A stretch of 5,938 bases of DNA, taken from contig DYHC01000080.1 in NCBI GenBank assembly GCA_020724325.1, positions 2,071 through 8,008 on the forward strand, read 5' to 3'. The notes under the pieces were generated by a model. That model did no database searches. It saw nothing but the letters and a program-made list of their open reading frames with translations, and had not been told where the DNA came from. The position numbers and the translations under genes are program-made. The number at the start of each line of letters is the position of its first letter. Position 1 is the first letter of the stretch. Positions 5,119 to 5,938 of this stretch are shown piece after piece. This stretch comes from Melioribacter roseus. Lineage in GTDB: Bacteria > Bacteroidota > Ignavibacteria > Ignavibacteriales > Melioribacteraceae.

Positions 5119-5506
5119 CATGGTTTTCTAACATTAAAAAAATTTGTTTCAAATAAATCGTTCAACCAAAAATTTTGTGGAAGTATAAAATTAATTCGCC
5201 GATGTTATACAGATGTTCAAAAGAACTTACCTATAATAGCATTAAGACTCTATAAAACATCAAAAACCTGGTCCTGATTGCGGGAATAAACAAATAATTT
5301 TAAAACATGGCGTCTCAGTGTCTTTATGGAAAAAATATCGCTTGCTTAACTACTGTAATTAATTAAGAAATGTGGATACAGATATTTAAGCAAAAACACG
5401 AGTTGTTCCTTATTCATTAAACTACATCTTAATTATCTGTTTTTTATATGAGAAATTTATTTGAATGAGTAAATACTATAATACTAGTCTACTAAAAGGG
5501 AGTCTA
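5119..5506. other. 388-base gap without a recognisable gene
   Basis: AT-rich sequence with no supported coding frame or RNA gene. Two short stretches echo the gap upstream of rocD: GTCCTGATT (5271-5279, also at 1206-1214) and TGGCGTCTCAGTGTCTTTAT (starting 5308), similar in style to 1242-1265. They may be eroded dispersed repeats. TATAAT at 5477-5482 sits 24 bases before the peptidase start and could be a -10 box, but no -35 partner at normal spacing is evident. Confidence 0.4.
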
Positions 5507-5938
5507 ATGAAACCGCTTAGAAATTTATTACTGATTCTTTTTGTAATATTAAATTTTTCTCTTGTTGCGCAGCAAGAAGATAAATCACTTTTAAGTCTCG
5601 AACGCATTTTCAAGAATTCCGAATTCTTTGGAGACCGGTTCGGTCCTGCACGATGGATTGATAACGGAAAGTATTATACTACCCTCGAAAATTCATTAGA
5701 GGTAAATGGCGGCAGAGATATTGTTAAGTACGAAACTGTTACTGGTAAAAAAGAGGTAATGGTTTCTGCAAAGCTTTTAATACCACATGGAAAAGATAAA
5801 CCGCTGGCAATTAACGACTATATCTGGTCGCCGGATAAAAAGCTTTTGATGATCTTTACCAACACAGTTCGTGTTTGGCGTTATAATACAAAAGGTGATT
5901 ACTGGGTTCTGAACCTTGAAACTAACCAGTTAAAAAAA
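5507..5938 (+). CDS. DPP IV-family (S9) peptidase, N-terminal part, cut by window end
   Basis: The first 144 residues of a secreted serine peptidase; the frame is open to the last base. A signal peptide, MKPLRNLLLILFVILNFSLV, ends near AQ (21-22). LSLERIFKNSEFFGDRFGPARWIDNG (29-54), YIWSPDKKLLMIFTNT (105-120) and VWRYNTKGDYWVLNLETN (123-140) match the start of the beta-propeller domain of bacterial dipeptidyl-peptidase IV-like enzymes. Members usually have about 700 residues and remove X-Pro (or related) dipeptides from peptides in the periplasm. The catalytic Ser-Asp-His alpha/beta-hydrolase domain would lie beyond the window, so activity cannot be judged. AAAGGGAG (5495-5502) precedes the ATG by four bases. 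It is transcribed away from the tRNA and probably has its own promoter. Confidence 0.88.
   Translation, partial: MKPLRNLLLILFVILNFSLVAQQEDKSLLSLERIFKNSEFFGDRFGPARWIDNGKYYTTLENSLEVNGGRDIVKYETVTGKKEVMVSAKLLIPHGKDKPLAINDYIWSPDKKLLMIFTNTVRVWRYNTKGDYWVLNLETNQLKK

Noticed and set aside
4928..5152. Reverse-strand frame across the tRNA encoding VPPTGVEPVRMAPEATALSTELRG
   Set aside because: It is the antisense translation of tRNA-Arg, a familiar spurious protein in databases. The tRNA cloverleaf explains the sequence.
5029..5277. Forward 82-residue frame through the tRNA (APVAQWIEQWPPEPCAQ...)
   Set aside because: It is the sense-strand reading of the same tRNA, with no credible ribosome-binding site and no protein-like continuation.
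4981..5362. TACTGTAATTAA direct repeat on both sides of the tRNA (4981-4992, 5351-5362) as att sites
   Set aside because: A 12-base AT-rich match is expected about once by chance in 6 kb. It does not overlap the tRNA end and no integrase is present.

Overview
The window looks like chromosomal DNA from an AT-rich member of the Bacteroidota/Ignavibacteria side of the tree. This is inferred from gene content and repeat style, not from a marker gene. The supporting points are secreted proteins whose signal peptides end in A-Q, a DUF1579-type protein, a GINIGGLA-repeat surface protein, a DPP IV-type peptidase, and intergenic hairpin repeats of the TGTCATTCTGA...GAAGAATCT kind.

Layout. Bases 1-330 hold no gene but a stack of palindromic repeats: a tandem array with a 100-bp period, a perfect 14-bp inverted repeat, and a second repeat family. 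Bases 441-1004 (+) encode a secreted DUF1579 protein, closed by a strong terminator. Bases 1060-1547 are a gene-poor gap with degraded repeat sequence and a clear 120-bp MITE-like element (16-bp terminal inverted repeats, 4-bp target duplication TAAT). Bases 1548-2765 (+) encode ornithine aminotransferase (rocD), the best-defined enzyme here, and a bidirectional terminator follows it. Three leftward genes face rocD, read in the order 4830 to 2818: an unknown protein with a very acidic tail, a small secreted or anchored unknown protein overlapping its 3' end, and a surface-type protein with eight 16-residue repeats. A tRNA-Arg(CCG) lies at 5047-5118. After a 388-base gap without a gene, the N-terminal 144 residues of a secreted DPP IV-family (S9) peptidase run off the right edge.

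How the genes fit together. RocD interconverts ornithine and glutamate-5-semialdehyde and appears to stand alone, since no other arginine or proline genes are visible. Most other genes encode exported proteins. The overlapping unknown pair (4303-4830 and 3900-4319) is very likely translated together; the repeat protein 77 bases downstream may belong to the same transcript. I see no defence system, CRISPR array, transposase or phage gene. The most unusual material is non-coding: several families of nested palindromic elements, one with the hallmarks of transposition.
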